A DNA stretch of 10,418 bases, from NCBI GenBank assembly GCA_017527945.1, contig JAFXPL010000158.1, positions 1 through 10,418 of the forward strand. The letters run 5' to 3'. This DNA is from Bacteroidales bacterium (lineage in GTDB: Bacteria > Bacteroidota > Bacteroidia > Bacteroidales > WCHB1-69). The notes under the pieces are model-generated. The model was not told where the DNA came from, did not search any database, and saw only the letters and a list, made by a program, of their open reading frames with translations. Positions 1 to 7,724 of the stretch are shown here, piece by piece (within the stretch, counting starts at the first letter, position 1; each line of letters begins with the position of its first letter). The position numbers and the translations under genes are program-made.

Positions 1-11
1 GTAGCAAGAGA

Positions 12-36
12 TAAATGGCAATAAGCAGGCCATTTA
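12..36. repeat. Perfect 8-bp inverted repeat upstream of the imelysin gene
   Basis: The arms TAAATGGC (12-19) and GCCATTTA (29-36) are exact reverse complements around a 9-base spacer, ending 29 bases before the chosen start codon at 66. It could form an RNA hairpin in the leader, be an operator, or mark the 3' end of an upstream gene whose body lies outside the window. No T-run follows, so a classical terminator is not well supported. No TAnnTTTG promoter box is visible in bases 1-65, so the promoter of the imelysin gene probably lies upstream of the window. Confidence 0.35.
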
Positions 37-65
37 AAGATGAAACAAACAAAAAACGTAAAGAT

Positions 66-1211
66 ATGAAAAAGACTATCGTAGCCACCATAGTGGCAAT
101 GTCAATGTTCGCCGTGGGGTGCAACCACGGCAGCGGCGAGCTGGTCAACGAGAAACAGGCCGCCGTCATCGAGCAGTATGTAGAACACACTGTCGCTCCC
201 ACGTACAGCAATCTGGCGAGCTACACCGAACGGTTGGTTGATGAGCTGAAGGCCTTCAAGTCCTCCGGCTCGCAGGCTGACCTCAACAAGGCGTGCGAGA
301 CCTTCCTGACCGCCCGTGCCTGGTGGGAGAAGAGCGAGGCCTTCCTGTTCGGCGCCGCCAACGACTTCGGCATCGACCCGCACATCGACTCCTGGCCGTT
401 AGACGTGGCCGCCTTCAACACCATGATGAGCAACACCGCCCAAATCCAGGCCATGGATGCCGAGGACGGCGATGTGTATGCCGGCGAGAAGCTGGGCAAC
501 TCCCTGCTCGGGTTCCACGGCATCGAATACATCCTGTTCAAGGACGGCCATGCGAAGAACGCCTCGGAAATCTCGGAATTGGAGATGATCTATGCCGTGG
601 CGGTGGCTGGCGACCTCCGCAACCGCTGCTTCCAGTTGGAAGTGAGCTGGGTGGGCGACGCCGCCCCGAAATCGCACCGCGACAAGGTGGACGAGCTGGA
701 GCTGAACACCACGGTCAACAGCAGCGGCAGCAGCTACGGCGACAACCTGAAGAACTCCGGCAACCCGGGCAGCACCTACGCCAGCACCGTAAGCGGCCTC
801 ATGGCCATTATCGACGGCTGCAAGACCATCGCCGACGAGGTGGGCACCTCCAAGATCGGCAAGCCCCACAACGGCGAAGACCCCGACTACATCGAGTCGC
901 CCTACAGCCAGTGCTCCATCGAGGACTTCTACAACAACATCATCAGCATCCAGAACGCCTACTACGGCGGCATTGAGGGACAGCGCAACGACAAGCTCTC
1001 CCTGCACACCTACGTCAAGAAGATGGACTCCAAGCTCGACAACGAGGTGGAGGAGGCCATCAGCAACGCCCTGGCCAAGATCCAGGCCATGCCCGCCCCC
1101 TTCGTGCAAAATTACACCAACTCGGCCAACGGCGATGCCATCGAGGCTTGCCAAAACCTCGACGACGTGCTCTCCAAGGTGACCGACGCGCTCCGCAACT
1201 ACGAAGATTAA
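66..1211 (+). CDS. Imelysin-family (peptidase M75-like) lipoprotein
   Basis: A 381-residue predicted lipoprotein of the imelysin family, envelope proteins linked to iron uptake (relatives include EfeO, IrpA and IcmP); proteolytic activity is doubtful for most members. The start at 66 is preferred over an in-frame ATG at 15 because it places a signal peptide at the N-terminus: two Lys, a hydrophobic stretch, and a lipobox ending AVGC with Cys19 as the lipidation site. The family signature GxHxxE is seen as G149-F-H151-G-I-E154. A WPLD segment precedes it, and a C-terminal SPYSQCSIEDFYNNI segment matches what I recall of Bacteroidota imelysins. The length fits the family. It ends in TAA, 49 bases before the di-haem cytochrome gene on the same strand, so the two are probably co-transcribed. 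Iron or haem capture at the cell surface or in the periplasm is inferred from family and context, not shown. Confidence 0.88.
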   Translation: MKKTIVATIVAMSMFAVGCNHGSGELVNEKQAAVIEQYVEHTVAPTYSNLASYTERLVDELKAFKSSGSQADLNKACETFLTARAWWEKSEAFLFGAANDFGIDPHIDSWPLDVAAFNTMMSNTAQIQAMDAEDGDVYAGEKLGNSLLGFHGIEYILFKDGHAKNASEISELEMIYAVAVAGDLRNRCFQLEVSWVGDAAPKSHRDKVDELELNTTVNSSGSSYGDNLKNSGNPGSTYASTVSGLMAIIDGCKTIADEVGTSKIGKPHNGEDPDYIESPYSQCSIEDFYNNIISIQNAYYGGIEGQRNDKLSLHTYVKKMDSKLDNEVEEAISNALAKIQAMPAPFVQNYTNSANGDAIEACQNLDDVLSKVTDALRNYED

Positions 1212-1260
1212 CCCCATGAACAAGCACAGCGCAGTGTAGAGATAACAAAAAAGAAAGAAT

Positions 1261-2811
1261 ATGAAAAAAATCCTAATCCTCATCATAGCGGCCGCCCTTT
1301 TCGCGAGCTGCAACAAACCCGAGAACAGCGAAATGTCATGGATCGAGGAGGAAACCTATGCCGGCGGCAAGTTAGGCACCACGTTCAACAGCTCCTCGTC
1401 GGCCTTCGAGGACCCTGCCCCGGCGGTCACCGACATTGCCGCCTTCAAGTACGGCGAGTACCTGTTCGAGCGCGACTTCAACATCAACACGCCGCCGTTC
1501 AACGGTCTCGGCCCGCTCTACATCCGCAGTTCCTGCATCGCGTGCCATCCCGGCTACGGCCACGGCAAGCGCATGGACCGCTATGCCGCCGGCGACTGGG
1601 GCAACGGCTACCTGCTGGTGGTCACCGACCAAAACGACAACTACGTGACCTCGCTCACGGGCATGCCGCAGACAAAGGCAGTGACACCATTCAAGGCCCC
1701 AATCGACGAGAGCCAGATCCAGATCAGCTGGTTAGATTACACCGACGAATGGGGCAACCGCTTCCCGGACGGCGAGACCTACAGTCTGATCTACCCTGAG
1801 GTCACCATCCCCGCCTCCGCCTACTACGTGCCTTTGGAGGTCAACGGCATGCCAGTACCCTACGGTACGGAAATCGTGCGTTTGGAGAGCACCATCGGCA
1901 TCTACGGGTCGGGGCTGTTGGACGCCATCCCCGACGACTCGCTGAAGGCGCAATACCAGCGCGAGTACAACGCCGGCGCACAGCTCAACCCTGCCATGTG
2001 GGCAGGCAATGACTGGGCACCGACGGGACTCTACGGCAAGACCAACCATCCGAAACGGTTCACCTACGCCTGTTCACGCGGCCCTCTGCAGGACGGACCC
2101 GGCGCGAACGCCATCTGGAACATCACCAACGTGACCCGAGGCGACCGACGTTATCACTACATGACCGAGACCTACGCCCGCGTGGCCTCCCGCGACCCGG
2201 AGGTGCAGGCCAGCTTCTACGCCTATTTCCCGGAATATAACATCACCGGAAATCCCGAGACAGACATCTACAACTACCTAATGAGCAAGGAGTTACCAGC
2301 CGAGATGAGCAACGATGACTATGTAAACCTGATGGTGTGGCACCGCGGCTTGGCCGTACCCGCCGCACGTAACCTCAAAGACGAGGAGGTGCAGAAGGGA
2401 CGCAAAATCTTCCGCGAAATCGGCTGCGCCACCTGTCACCGTCCCAGCTGGACCACCGGTTCAGACCGTTTTACCGACCCCAACGGCTTCTTCACCACCG
2501 GCGACAACCGCCTGCCGCGCTATCCCAACCAGAAGATATGGCCCTACACCGACATGGTGCAGCACCGTCTCTGCATGAAGAACGACATCCGCACGGGCTG
2601 GTGCAGGACCACCCCGCTGTGGGGCCGCGGCCTCTCCGCCGTCTGCACCGGCGCCAGCGACCGCCTGCATGACTGCCGCGCCCGCAACGTCATCGAAGCC
2701 ATCATGTGGCATGGCAGCTCCCAAAGCGACGCCCGCAAGTCTGTGGAAAAATTCCGCAACCTCAGCAAGGAGGAGCGCGACGCTGTGGTGAAGTTCATTA
2801 ATGCGATTTGA
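1261..2811 (+). CDS. Di-haem oxidoreductase family lipoprotein (DUF1111/DHOR, CxxCH cytochrome)
   Basis: A 516-residue c-type cytochrome of the DUF1111 (DHOR, formerly 'thiol oxidoreductase') family, distantly related to di-haem peroxidases of the MauG/CcpA type. The N-terminus is a lipoprotein signal with lipobox FASC and Cys17. Haem-binding CxxCH motifs are C92-I-A-C95-H96 and C389-A-T-C392-H393. The C-terminal part carries the family-typical TTPLWGRGL, HDCRARN and AIMWHG (His484) segments. Four more cysteines (438, 448, 462, 472) may form disulfides. The substrate is unknown. The pairing with imelysin is a recurrent gene neighbourhood and suggests redox chemistry on iron or a metal chelate in the envelope. 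It probably shares a transcript with the imelysin gene 49 bases upstream. Haem attachment would be done by the CcsA-type protein encoded next. No Shine-Dalgarno is seen; the leader is A-rich, as is usual for Bacteroidota. Confidence 0.9.
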   Translation: MKKILILIIAAALFASCNKPENSEMSWIEEETYAGGKLGTTFNSSSSAFEDPAPAVTDIAAFKYGEYLFERDFNINTPPFNGLGPLYIRSSCIACHPGYGHGKRMDRYAAGDWGNGYLLVVTDQNDNYVTSLTGMPQTKAVTPFKAPIDESQIQISWLDYTDEWGNRFPDGETYSLIYPEVTIPASAYYVPLEVNGMPVPYGTEIVRLESTIGIYGSGLLDAIPDDSLKAQYQREYNAGAQLNPAMWAGNDWAPTGLYGKTNHPKRFTYACSRGPLQDGPGANAIWNITNVTRGDRRYHYMTETYARVASRDPEVQASFYAYFPEYNITGNPETDIYNYLMSKELPAEMSNDDYVNLMVWHRGLAVPAARNLKDEEVQKGRKIFREIGCATCHRPSWTTGSDRFTDPNGFFTTGDNRLPRYPNQKIWPYTDMVQHRLCMKNDIRTGWCRTTPLWGRGLSAVCTGASDRLHDCRARNVIEAIMWHGSSQSDARKSVEKFRNLSKEERDAVVKFINAI

Positions 2812-2819
2812 TTTCCAAC

Positions 2820-2888
2820 CCCACACTGCGCTCCCCCGTCGCTTGTGTGGGAGGCATTAACACTTCGTGCATCTTGCCTCTTCGAGGC
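2820..2888 (+). terminator. Candidate terminator region: overlapping alternative hairpins after the cytochrome gene
   Basis: Three hairpins can be drawn that compete for bases. CCCACAC (2820-2826) pairs with GTGTGGG (2845-2851), with an inner GCG/CGC pairing. GAGGC (2851-2855) pairs with GCCTC (2876-2880). The same GCCTC also pairs with GAGGC (2884-2888) over a 3-base loop. A T7 run follows at 2904-2910, 15 bases after the last stem, which is too far for a textbook intrinsic terminator. This is probably the 3' end of the imelysin-cytochrome transcript, but the evidence is structural only. Confidence 0.35.
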
Positions 2889-2912
2889 TGTTTAAGGAAA
2901 AAGTTTTTTTAG

Positions 2913-2920
2913 TATTTTTG
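2913..2920 (+). promoter_or_regulatory. Bacteroidota-type -7 promoter box for the ccsBA-like gene
   Basis: TATTTTTG fits the Bacteroidota sigma-ABfr -7 consensus TAnnTTTG and lies 44 bases before the start codon. A TGTTTA segment near 2889-2894 lies about where the -33 element is expected but is only a partial match to TTTG. Transcription would begin near 2927, giving a leader of about 38 bases that contains the ATTCATA repeats. It implies that the haem-attachment gene can be expressed independently of the imelysin-cytochrome pair. Confidence 0.55.
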
Positions 2921-2938
2921 TACCCTCTTTCTTTTTTC

Positions 2939-2962
2939 ATTCATAATTCATAATTCATAATT
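2939..2962 (+). repeat. ATTCATA tandem repeat in the leader of the ccsBA-like gene
   Basis: Three exact copies of the 7-base unit ATTCATA (2939-2945, 2946-2952, 2953-2959) and a partial fourth end two bases before the ATG at 2965. The array is A/T-only apart from one C per unit and occupies the region where Bacteroidota ribosomes need an unstructured A/T-rich leader. Confidence 0.85.
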
Positions 2963-2964
2963 AA

Positions 2965-5190
2965 ATGAAACTCCTCCGTCACCTCCTCTCCTCCTTCCTC
3001 ATCGCCTTGATTGTCGCCATGGCGGCGGGCACGTTTGTGGAAAAGTTCCACGGTTCCGACTATGCGCTAAGCCACGTCTATGGCTCGTGGTGGTTTGTCG
3101 GGCTGTGGGCACTGCTCGCCGTCGGCATGATTGCGATGATGGTGACCCGCAAAAGCTGGCAACGCCCCGTGGTCTGCGCCCTGCACTCCTCCGTCCTGCT
3201 GATCCTCCTCGGCGCCCTGCTGACGATGCTCACCGGGCAGCACGGCGAGATGACGCTGAACCCCGGCAAAGCCATCAACCGCTTCACGGTGGAGCACCAT
3301 GGCGAAAGCAGCGAAGCCAGCCTACCCTTCTCGCTGACCCTCGACCGCTTCGAGGTGGAGACCTATCCCGGCACGCATTCGCCGATGGACTTCGTGAGCT
3401 ACCTCAAGGTCAGCGACAACGGCAAAATCACCGATGCCAAAATCTCCATGAACCACATCCTGAAGTACCGGCACTACCGCTTCTACCAGAGCGACTACGA
3501 CGAGGAGGGCAACTCCGTGCTGGCCGTGGCCCACGACCCCTGGGGTGTCGGCGTGACCTACGCGGGATACTTCCTGCTGTTCGCCGCCCTCATCGGACTG
3601 TTCTTCGAGCGCAACGGACAATTCCGCCGGCTTTTGCAGAAGACGGCCGGAAAAGTTGCTGTCGTGTTTGCCCTGCTGACCTTTGCCGCCGCCCTTCCCG
3701 CGCAGGCCGCCGACAAGCCCCGCGCCCTGCCGCGCGAGAGTGCCGACAAGATGGGCCAAATGTACGTGATGTACAAGGGGCGTGTCTGTCCGCTGCAGAC
3801 CCTCGCCAAGGACTTCACCACCAAACTGTGCGGCGAGGCCCACTATCGTGGCTACACGCCGGAACAGGTCTTCAGCGGTTGGCTCTTCTACTTCGATGAA
3901 TGGAAAGACGAGCCGATGTTCAAGATCAAAGGCGACTATGTGCGCGAAAAACTCGGCATTGACGGAAAATATGCCCGCCTGTCTGATTTCGGCGACCGAT
4001 ACGGGCAGTACAAACTCGACGGCGTGGTCAAATCGCTGCCGATGGGCGATCCCAAACGCAAGAACTTCCGCGCCGCCGATGAGAAATACCAACTCATCAA
4101 CATGCTCAACAACGGCAAGTTGCTCAAGATGTTTCCCCACGCCGACAGCACCAAGGAGGTCACGTGGTATTCGCAGAACGACGAGCTGCCCTTAAGCATC
4201 TCCGACGACGAATACCTCTTCATCCGCAAACAGCTGAGCCTTTGCCAGGAATATGCCGTGACGGGCGATTTCGAGGCGTTGGACAAAATCTTTGAGAAGA
4301 CCAGGCTCTATCAGGAGAAGTACTCCCTCGGACAAGTGCAGCCCAAGGCACAGTTCCGCGCCGAACGGCTCTACAACAGGCTCACAGCCGGCCGCTGGCT
4401 CGCCATGGTGACCATCACCATCGGGCTGGTCTGTTTTGCGGCGGCCTTGATATGCCTCGGGAGGAACCGCAAGCTCTACAAGCCGGTCTATGGGATGTCT
4501 GTGCTTTGGGTGTCGCTGCTATGCCTTTTCCTGGCCACAGTCTTCATCCTGCGCTGGATTGCCGGCGGCCACGTGCCGATGGCGGGCAGCTTCGACTCCA
4601 TGAACCTGCTGGCGTTGAGCATCTGCATCCTCACGCTGATTCTGCTTCGGAAATACGAAATGGCCCTGCCTGCGGGACTGCTGATGGCCGGTTTCGTGCT
4701 ACTGGTGCAGATGATGGGCGGTTCCAACCCTCCCGTCACCCATCTGATGCCCGTGCTGACCTCCCCGCTGCTCAGCCTTCACGTCACCGTCATCATGATT
4801 GCCTACGCGCTGCTGTTCTTCGTCATGCTCAACGGCATCAGCGCAGTGGTCGTGCGCCTCGTGCAGCCCGCCAACACGGCCTATCTGGAGCGGCTTCGCG
4901 ACATCAGCATGATCCTGCTCTACCCAGCGGTGGCGCTGTTGGCGGCGGGCATCTTCATCGGCGCGATATGGGCCAACATCTCGTGGGGCAACTACTGGTC
5001 GTGGGACCCCAAGGAGGTGTGGGCGCTTATCACACTGTTGATCTATGCCGCCCCCTTGCATAACACCCTCTGGAAAAACTTCCAAAAGCCGATGTTCTTC
5101 CACATCTACGGCATCCTGGCGTTCCTGAGCGTCGTGATCACCTACTTCGGGGTGAACTTCCTGTTGGGCGGCATGCACAGCTATGCGTAG
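2965..5190 (+). CDS. ccsA: System II cytochrome c biogenesis protein, ResB-CcsA fusion (CcsBA-like)
   Basis: A 741-residue polytopic inner-membrane protein that moves haem across the membrane and attaches it to CxxCH motifs of exported apocytochromes. The N-terminal ResB-like part has membrane segments near residues 7-25, 43-61 and 69-90 (His74 in the third is a candidate haem ligand) and 193-214. A further hydrophobic segment at 231-248 ends ALPAQA and looks like an internal signal peptide. A soluble domain runs to about 477. The CcsA part follows with several membrane segments and the WWD haem-handling motif at W674-G-N-Y-W-S-W-D681. Candidate haem-ligand histidines are 606, 699 and 738, the last in the C-terminal GGMHSYA, typical of CcsA ends. 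The neighbouring di-haem cytochrome is an obvious client. The gene has its own promoter and ends in TAG, so amber works as a stop in this genome. It converges with the helicase gene, 83 bases away. Confidence 0.92.
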   Translation: MKLLRHLLSSFLIALIVAMAAGTFVEKFHGSDYALSHVYGSWWFVGLWALLAVGMIAMMVTRKSWQRPVVCALHSSVLLILLGALLTMLTGQHGEMTLNPGKAINRFTVEHHGESSEASLPFSLTLDRFEVETYPGTHSPMDFVSYLKVSDNGKITDAKISMNHILKYRHYRFYQSDYDEEGNSVLAVAHDPWGVGVTYAGYFLLFAALIGLFFERNGQFRRLLQKTAGKVAVVFALLTFAAALPAQAADKPRALPRESADKMGQMYVMYKGRVCPLQTLAKDFTTKLCGEAHYRGYTPEQVFSGWLFYFDEWKDEPMFKIKGDYVREKLGIDGKYARLSDFGDRYGQYKLDGVVKSLPMGDPKRKNFRAADEKYQLINMLNNGKLLKMFPHADSTKEVTWYSQNDELPLSISDDEYLFIRKQLSLCQEYAVTGDFEALDKIFEKTRLYQEKYSLGQVQPKAQFRAERLYNRLTAGRWLAMVTITIGLVCFAAALICLGRNRKLYKPVYGMSVLWVSLLCLFLATVFILRWIAGGHVPMAGSFDSMNLLALSICILTLILLRKYEMALPAGLLMAGFVLLVQMMGGSNPPVTHLMPVLTSPLLSLHVTVIMIAYALLFFVMLNGISAVVVRLVQPANTAYLERLRDISMILLYPAVALLAAGIFIGAIWANISWGNYWSWDPKEVWALITLLIYAAPLHNTLWKNFQKPMFFHIYGILAFLSVVITYFGVNFLLGGMHSYA

Positions 5191-5273
5191 CAACAGCCTG
5201 AAGATAAAGGAATTAGCAATTAGCAATGGTAAGTCTTTCTCCGTGAGTTCCGAATGATCCACAAAGAAAACGG
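5191..5273. other. Convergent intergenic space with an ATTAGCA duplication
   Basis: This 83-bp gap lies between the ends of the ccsBA-like gene (+) and the UvrD-like gene (-). It holds two exact tandem copies of ATTAGCA (5212-5218, 5219-5225). I see no convincing intrinsic terminator hairpin on either strand. Confidence 0.6.
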
Positions 5274-7676
5274 TCACCGCCGAAGATGCATCCTCGGCAG
5301 CATCACCGCCGACTCCACGAGGTCGTTCTCGCCGCGCCAGGCCGCCACAAAGGCCACCTCGGCCGCATAGACCGTGAATCCTTGCCGGAAAAGTTCCTGC
5401 AGCTCGTGGCGCTTCTTCGCGGAAAGAACCGCCACGCAGTCGCCCGCCGCCGAATAGAAACCGTTGTCCTTGAACCATAGCGGCTGCCCGCTGCGCAACG
5501 ACAGAATCTCCGCCTTCTTATCCTTGAAGTAGTCCAGATAGACATCTCTATGGGTCAGCTGCACGGAGATGTCGTTCGGCGCGCTGTACAACGTGCGGTC
5601 TTCCTCATAGTCCATATCTTGATGCGAAATCCCATCGAAAAGCGGCGTGCAGGTGTGGAGGTACAGCGCTTTCCGGGCGCGGGTCATGCCCACATACAGC
5701 TTCCGGATGTTCTCCGCCGACTCCTCTTCATTCCGCGCCAGCATCATGTACACCGTGTCGAACTCGCGGCCTTTGGTCTTGTGAATGGTGGAGACCAACA
5801 CGGTCTGCTTATCAGCGAAACAGAAGTCCTCGATGTTGGACTCGAACACGAAATCGCCCAAGTCGCTGCGATATTTCACCCGGTTAGTGCTTTCAAAAGC
5901 GTGAAAGAAGCCTTTCAAGTACTCTTGCAGGTCGCTTTGCGCGTACGTGCTGAAAGTTTTCTCCTTCGCCTCCTTCCAGGCGGTGTCCGAAATGACCGGC
6001 GTGGAAGTCCGCCTGTCAACCTGCTTCAGGAAATAGCGGATTTCCGCCAGGTCGGCCAGCCGGAACGAGCCGCCTGACTGTATCAGCTTGGTACGGAATC
6101 CCTCCTTGAGCAAAAGCCCCGCCATCTGCACCGCCTCGTCGTTGGTGTTGGTCATCACACAGACAGTTCCTTCTATCCCATTGTGTCTCAGTTGATTGAT
6201 AATAGGTGTGTATAAGTTTGTACTCAGGTGTCTGGTCAGATGAACCAGTCCCGCCTCCTGGCTGATTGCTGTGCAATCCCCCTTTTTCATCCGATTGCCT
6301 AAACGCTGGATGAAACGGCCGGTAAAGCGTACGATATTTTGGCAACTGCGGTAATTGTCGTTCATCTCGTACTGAACAGCCTGGAAATCAGTGATGAACG
6401 ACCGCATGTATTTGGAATCCGATCCGCGAAACTGGTAGATGTTTTGGTCGTCGTCGCCGACGGCGATCACGCGCATCTCTTCGTTGTGCCGCATCAGGGC
6501 GCTCACAAGCGCGTATTCGTCGGCATCCATGTCCTGGGCTTCGTCAATCACCAAAACGGTTTTCCCGATCTTGGTGGGCTCCACCTCGCCATTCTCAATC
6601 ATGTCAGCAGCCATACGAACCACCTGGTTCATGTCTTCCAGATTCCCCATTTTTCCTATCAAATCAAAGCTATAGGAGTGGAAGGTCTTGATGTCCACGA
6701 AATGGGCGGCGCCTCCAATCAGCTTGATTAACCGTTGTTTGAACTCGATGGCTGCGGCGCGGGAGAAGGTCAGCATCAGCAACTGTTCGTGTTTCACGTC
6801 TTCCATCAGCAGCAAGGAGGCCAATTTGTGTACGAGCACCCTCGTCTTTCCGCTTCCCGGCCCGGCCGCCACCACAATGCACTTCGACTGTTTGTCTTGG
6901 ATGATTTCCCGCTGTTTTTCAGACAGTTCGCCAAAAAGCTGCCGGCATTTCGCCGTCGTGATGTTCTTCTCGATTTCTTTTGCTCTGTCCCCCTTGAAGT
7001 ATTGGCTGACAAACTGCTTGTGGTCTAACAGAAAATAGTCCTGCACAAACTGCAACGCCGCGCCGTAGTCCTTGACCATCAGGTTGGCGTACTCGCCGAC
7101 AATGTGTATCTGCCTGATTTTCTGTTTGTAAAACTCGTCCAACAGCCGGTAGTCCTCCTTTTTGTATTTGTACTTCATGTCGATCAGGCGGCGGATCTGC
7201 ATGGCGTTGTAAACCACCATGAACCCGCCTTCCAACTTCAACGCCCCGATTTTGCCGAGGTAGAGCAGCGCCTCTTCCACATCGCCGATGGTGCACGGTT
7301 TTCCCGAAGCGTCCATCCGGATTTGTCCGGCGAACTGCTTCTGAAGTTCCGTGACCGAGAACTGCACCATTTTGAACTCGTCGGACGAGTTTTCAGCCTC
7401 CTTCGCCGGCAGCGCGTAGAGATTTTCGATGATGAACCGGCAAAGTTCAATACGAAGGCTGTTTTTTCGCGAAACGGTGGCGATGTCTTTGTTCAAGGAA
7501 AAACGCACCAAGCCTTTTTCGATGTTCTCCTTTTTCTTGATGTAGGATTTGATGCTCAGGAAAAAGAGGATGGTCCGGATATTCCGAATGCTCGAATCGT
7601 GGATTTCGGCCTTTAAGGCACTTTCATTCAGTTCTTTATAGGAGATTTCGATTTCATTGTCCCGGGATGCAGCCAT
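5274..7676 (-). CDS. UvrD/PcrA-like superfamily 1 DNA helicase (C-terminal half of an apparent RecQ-UvrD fusion)
   Basis: From the ATG at 7674-7676 this gives 800 residues; a TTG at 7680-7682 is an alternative start. Residues 1 to about 263 are a helical region I do not recognise. The SF1A helicase motifs follow in order: Walker A GPGSGKT (272-278), DEAQ (378-381), GDDDQNIYQFRG (407-418), NYRS (441-444), STIHKTKG ending at 636, and YVGMTRAR (661-668). All key ATPase residues are present, so an ATP-driven 3'-5' translocase or helicase is expected. The C-terminus (AVMLPRMHLRR, then TGA) looks complete. The frame stays open upstream of the ATG back to a single TAG at 7722-7724, beyond which it continues in phase into the RecQ-like gene. 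No promoter or A-rich leader precedes the ATG, so independent initiation looks poor. The likely role is DNA repair or recombination together with the RecQ half. Confidence 0.87.
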   Translation of the reverse strand: MAASRDNEIEISYKELNESALKAEIHDSSIRNIRTILFFLSIKSYIKKKENIEKGLVRFSLNKDIATVSRKNSLRIELCRFIIENLYALPAKEAENSSDEFKMVQFSVTELQKQFAGQIRMDASGKPCTIGDVEEALLYLGKIGALKLEGGFMVVYNAMQIRRLIDMKYKYKKEDYRLLDEFYKQKIRQIHIVGEYANLMVKDYGAALQFVQDYFLLDHKQFVSQYFKGDRAKEIEKNITTAKCRQLFGELSEKQREIIQDKQSKCIVVAAGPGSGKTRVLVHKLASLLLMEDVKHEQLLMLTFSRAAAIEFKQRLIKLIGGAAHFVDIKTFHSYSFDLIGKMGNLEDMNQVVRMAADMIENGEVEPTKIGKTVLVIDEAQDMDADEYALVSALMRHNEEMRVIAVGDDDQNIYQFRGSDSKYMRSFITDFQAVQYEMNDNYRSCQNIVRFTGRFIQRLGNRMKKGDCTAISQEAGLVHLTRHLSTNLYTPIINQLRHNGIEGTVCVMTNTNDEAVQMAGLLLKEGFRTKLIQSGGSFRLADLAEIRYFLKQVDRRTSTPVISDTAWKEAKEKTFSTYAQSDLQEYLKGFFHAFESTNRVKYRSDLGDFVFESNIEDFCFADKQTVLVSTIHKTKGREFDTVYMMLARNEEESAENIRKLYVGMTRARKALYLHTCTPLFDGISHQDMDYEEDRTLYSAPNDISVQLTHRDVYLDYFKDKKAEILSLRSGQPLWFKDNGFYSAAGDCVAVLSAKKRHELQELFRQGFTVYAAEVAFVAAWRGENDLVESAVMLPRMHLRR

Positions 7677-7724
7677 CGCCAAAAGGAACTGTTCGAGCCT
7701 GGCGAACGACTCGAACCGTTTCTA
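7677..7724 (-). other. In-frame amber codon joining the RecQ-like and UvrD-like reading frames
   Basis: Read on the - strand, the upstream frame ends TDNEKKS, then TAG (7724-7722). Without any frame change it continues KRFESFARLEQFLLA before the first downstream ATG (7676-7674). These 15 codons have a helical amphipathic look and run smoothly into the next ORF. Removing the stop gives one frame of about 1616 codons. The stretch contains no promoter box and no good start context. The stop differs by one base from sense codons including TTG, CAG, AAG, GAG and TGG. Confidence 0.85.

Noticed and set aside
12..36. The upstream inverted repeat as a Fur box.
   Set aside because: It does not resemble the GATAAT-based Fur consensus.
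15..65. An upstream in-frame ATG that would add 17 residues to the imelysin protein.
   Set aside because: The extension is polar and would bury the lipoprotein signal peptide; the ATG at 66 starts directly with the signal.
1216..1239. A seven-residue ORF (MNKHSAV) between the imelysin and cytochrome genes.
   Set aside because: Too short to support from sequence alone and likely chance.
399..1316. A 305-codon open frame on the - strand across the imelysin gene.
   Set aside because: It is antisense to a gene with a clear family motif and lipoprotein signal. GC-rich third positions leave long open antisense frames, and its product is low-complexity Val/Leu/Gly/His-rich.
3322..4140. A 272-codon - strand frame inside the ccsBA-like gene.
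   Set aside because: Antisense shadow of a well-supported membrane protein; no signal, motif or promoter of its own.
7722..7724. Genome-wide reassignment of TAG to an amino acid, to explain the internal amber codon.
   Set aside because: The ccsBA-like gene ends in TAG right after the conserved CcsA C-terminus, so TAG serves as a normal stop in this genome. Site-specific readthrough is not excluded.
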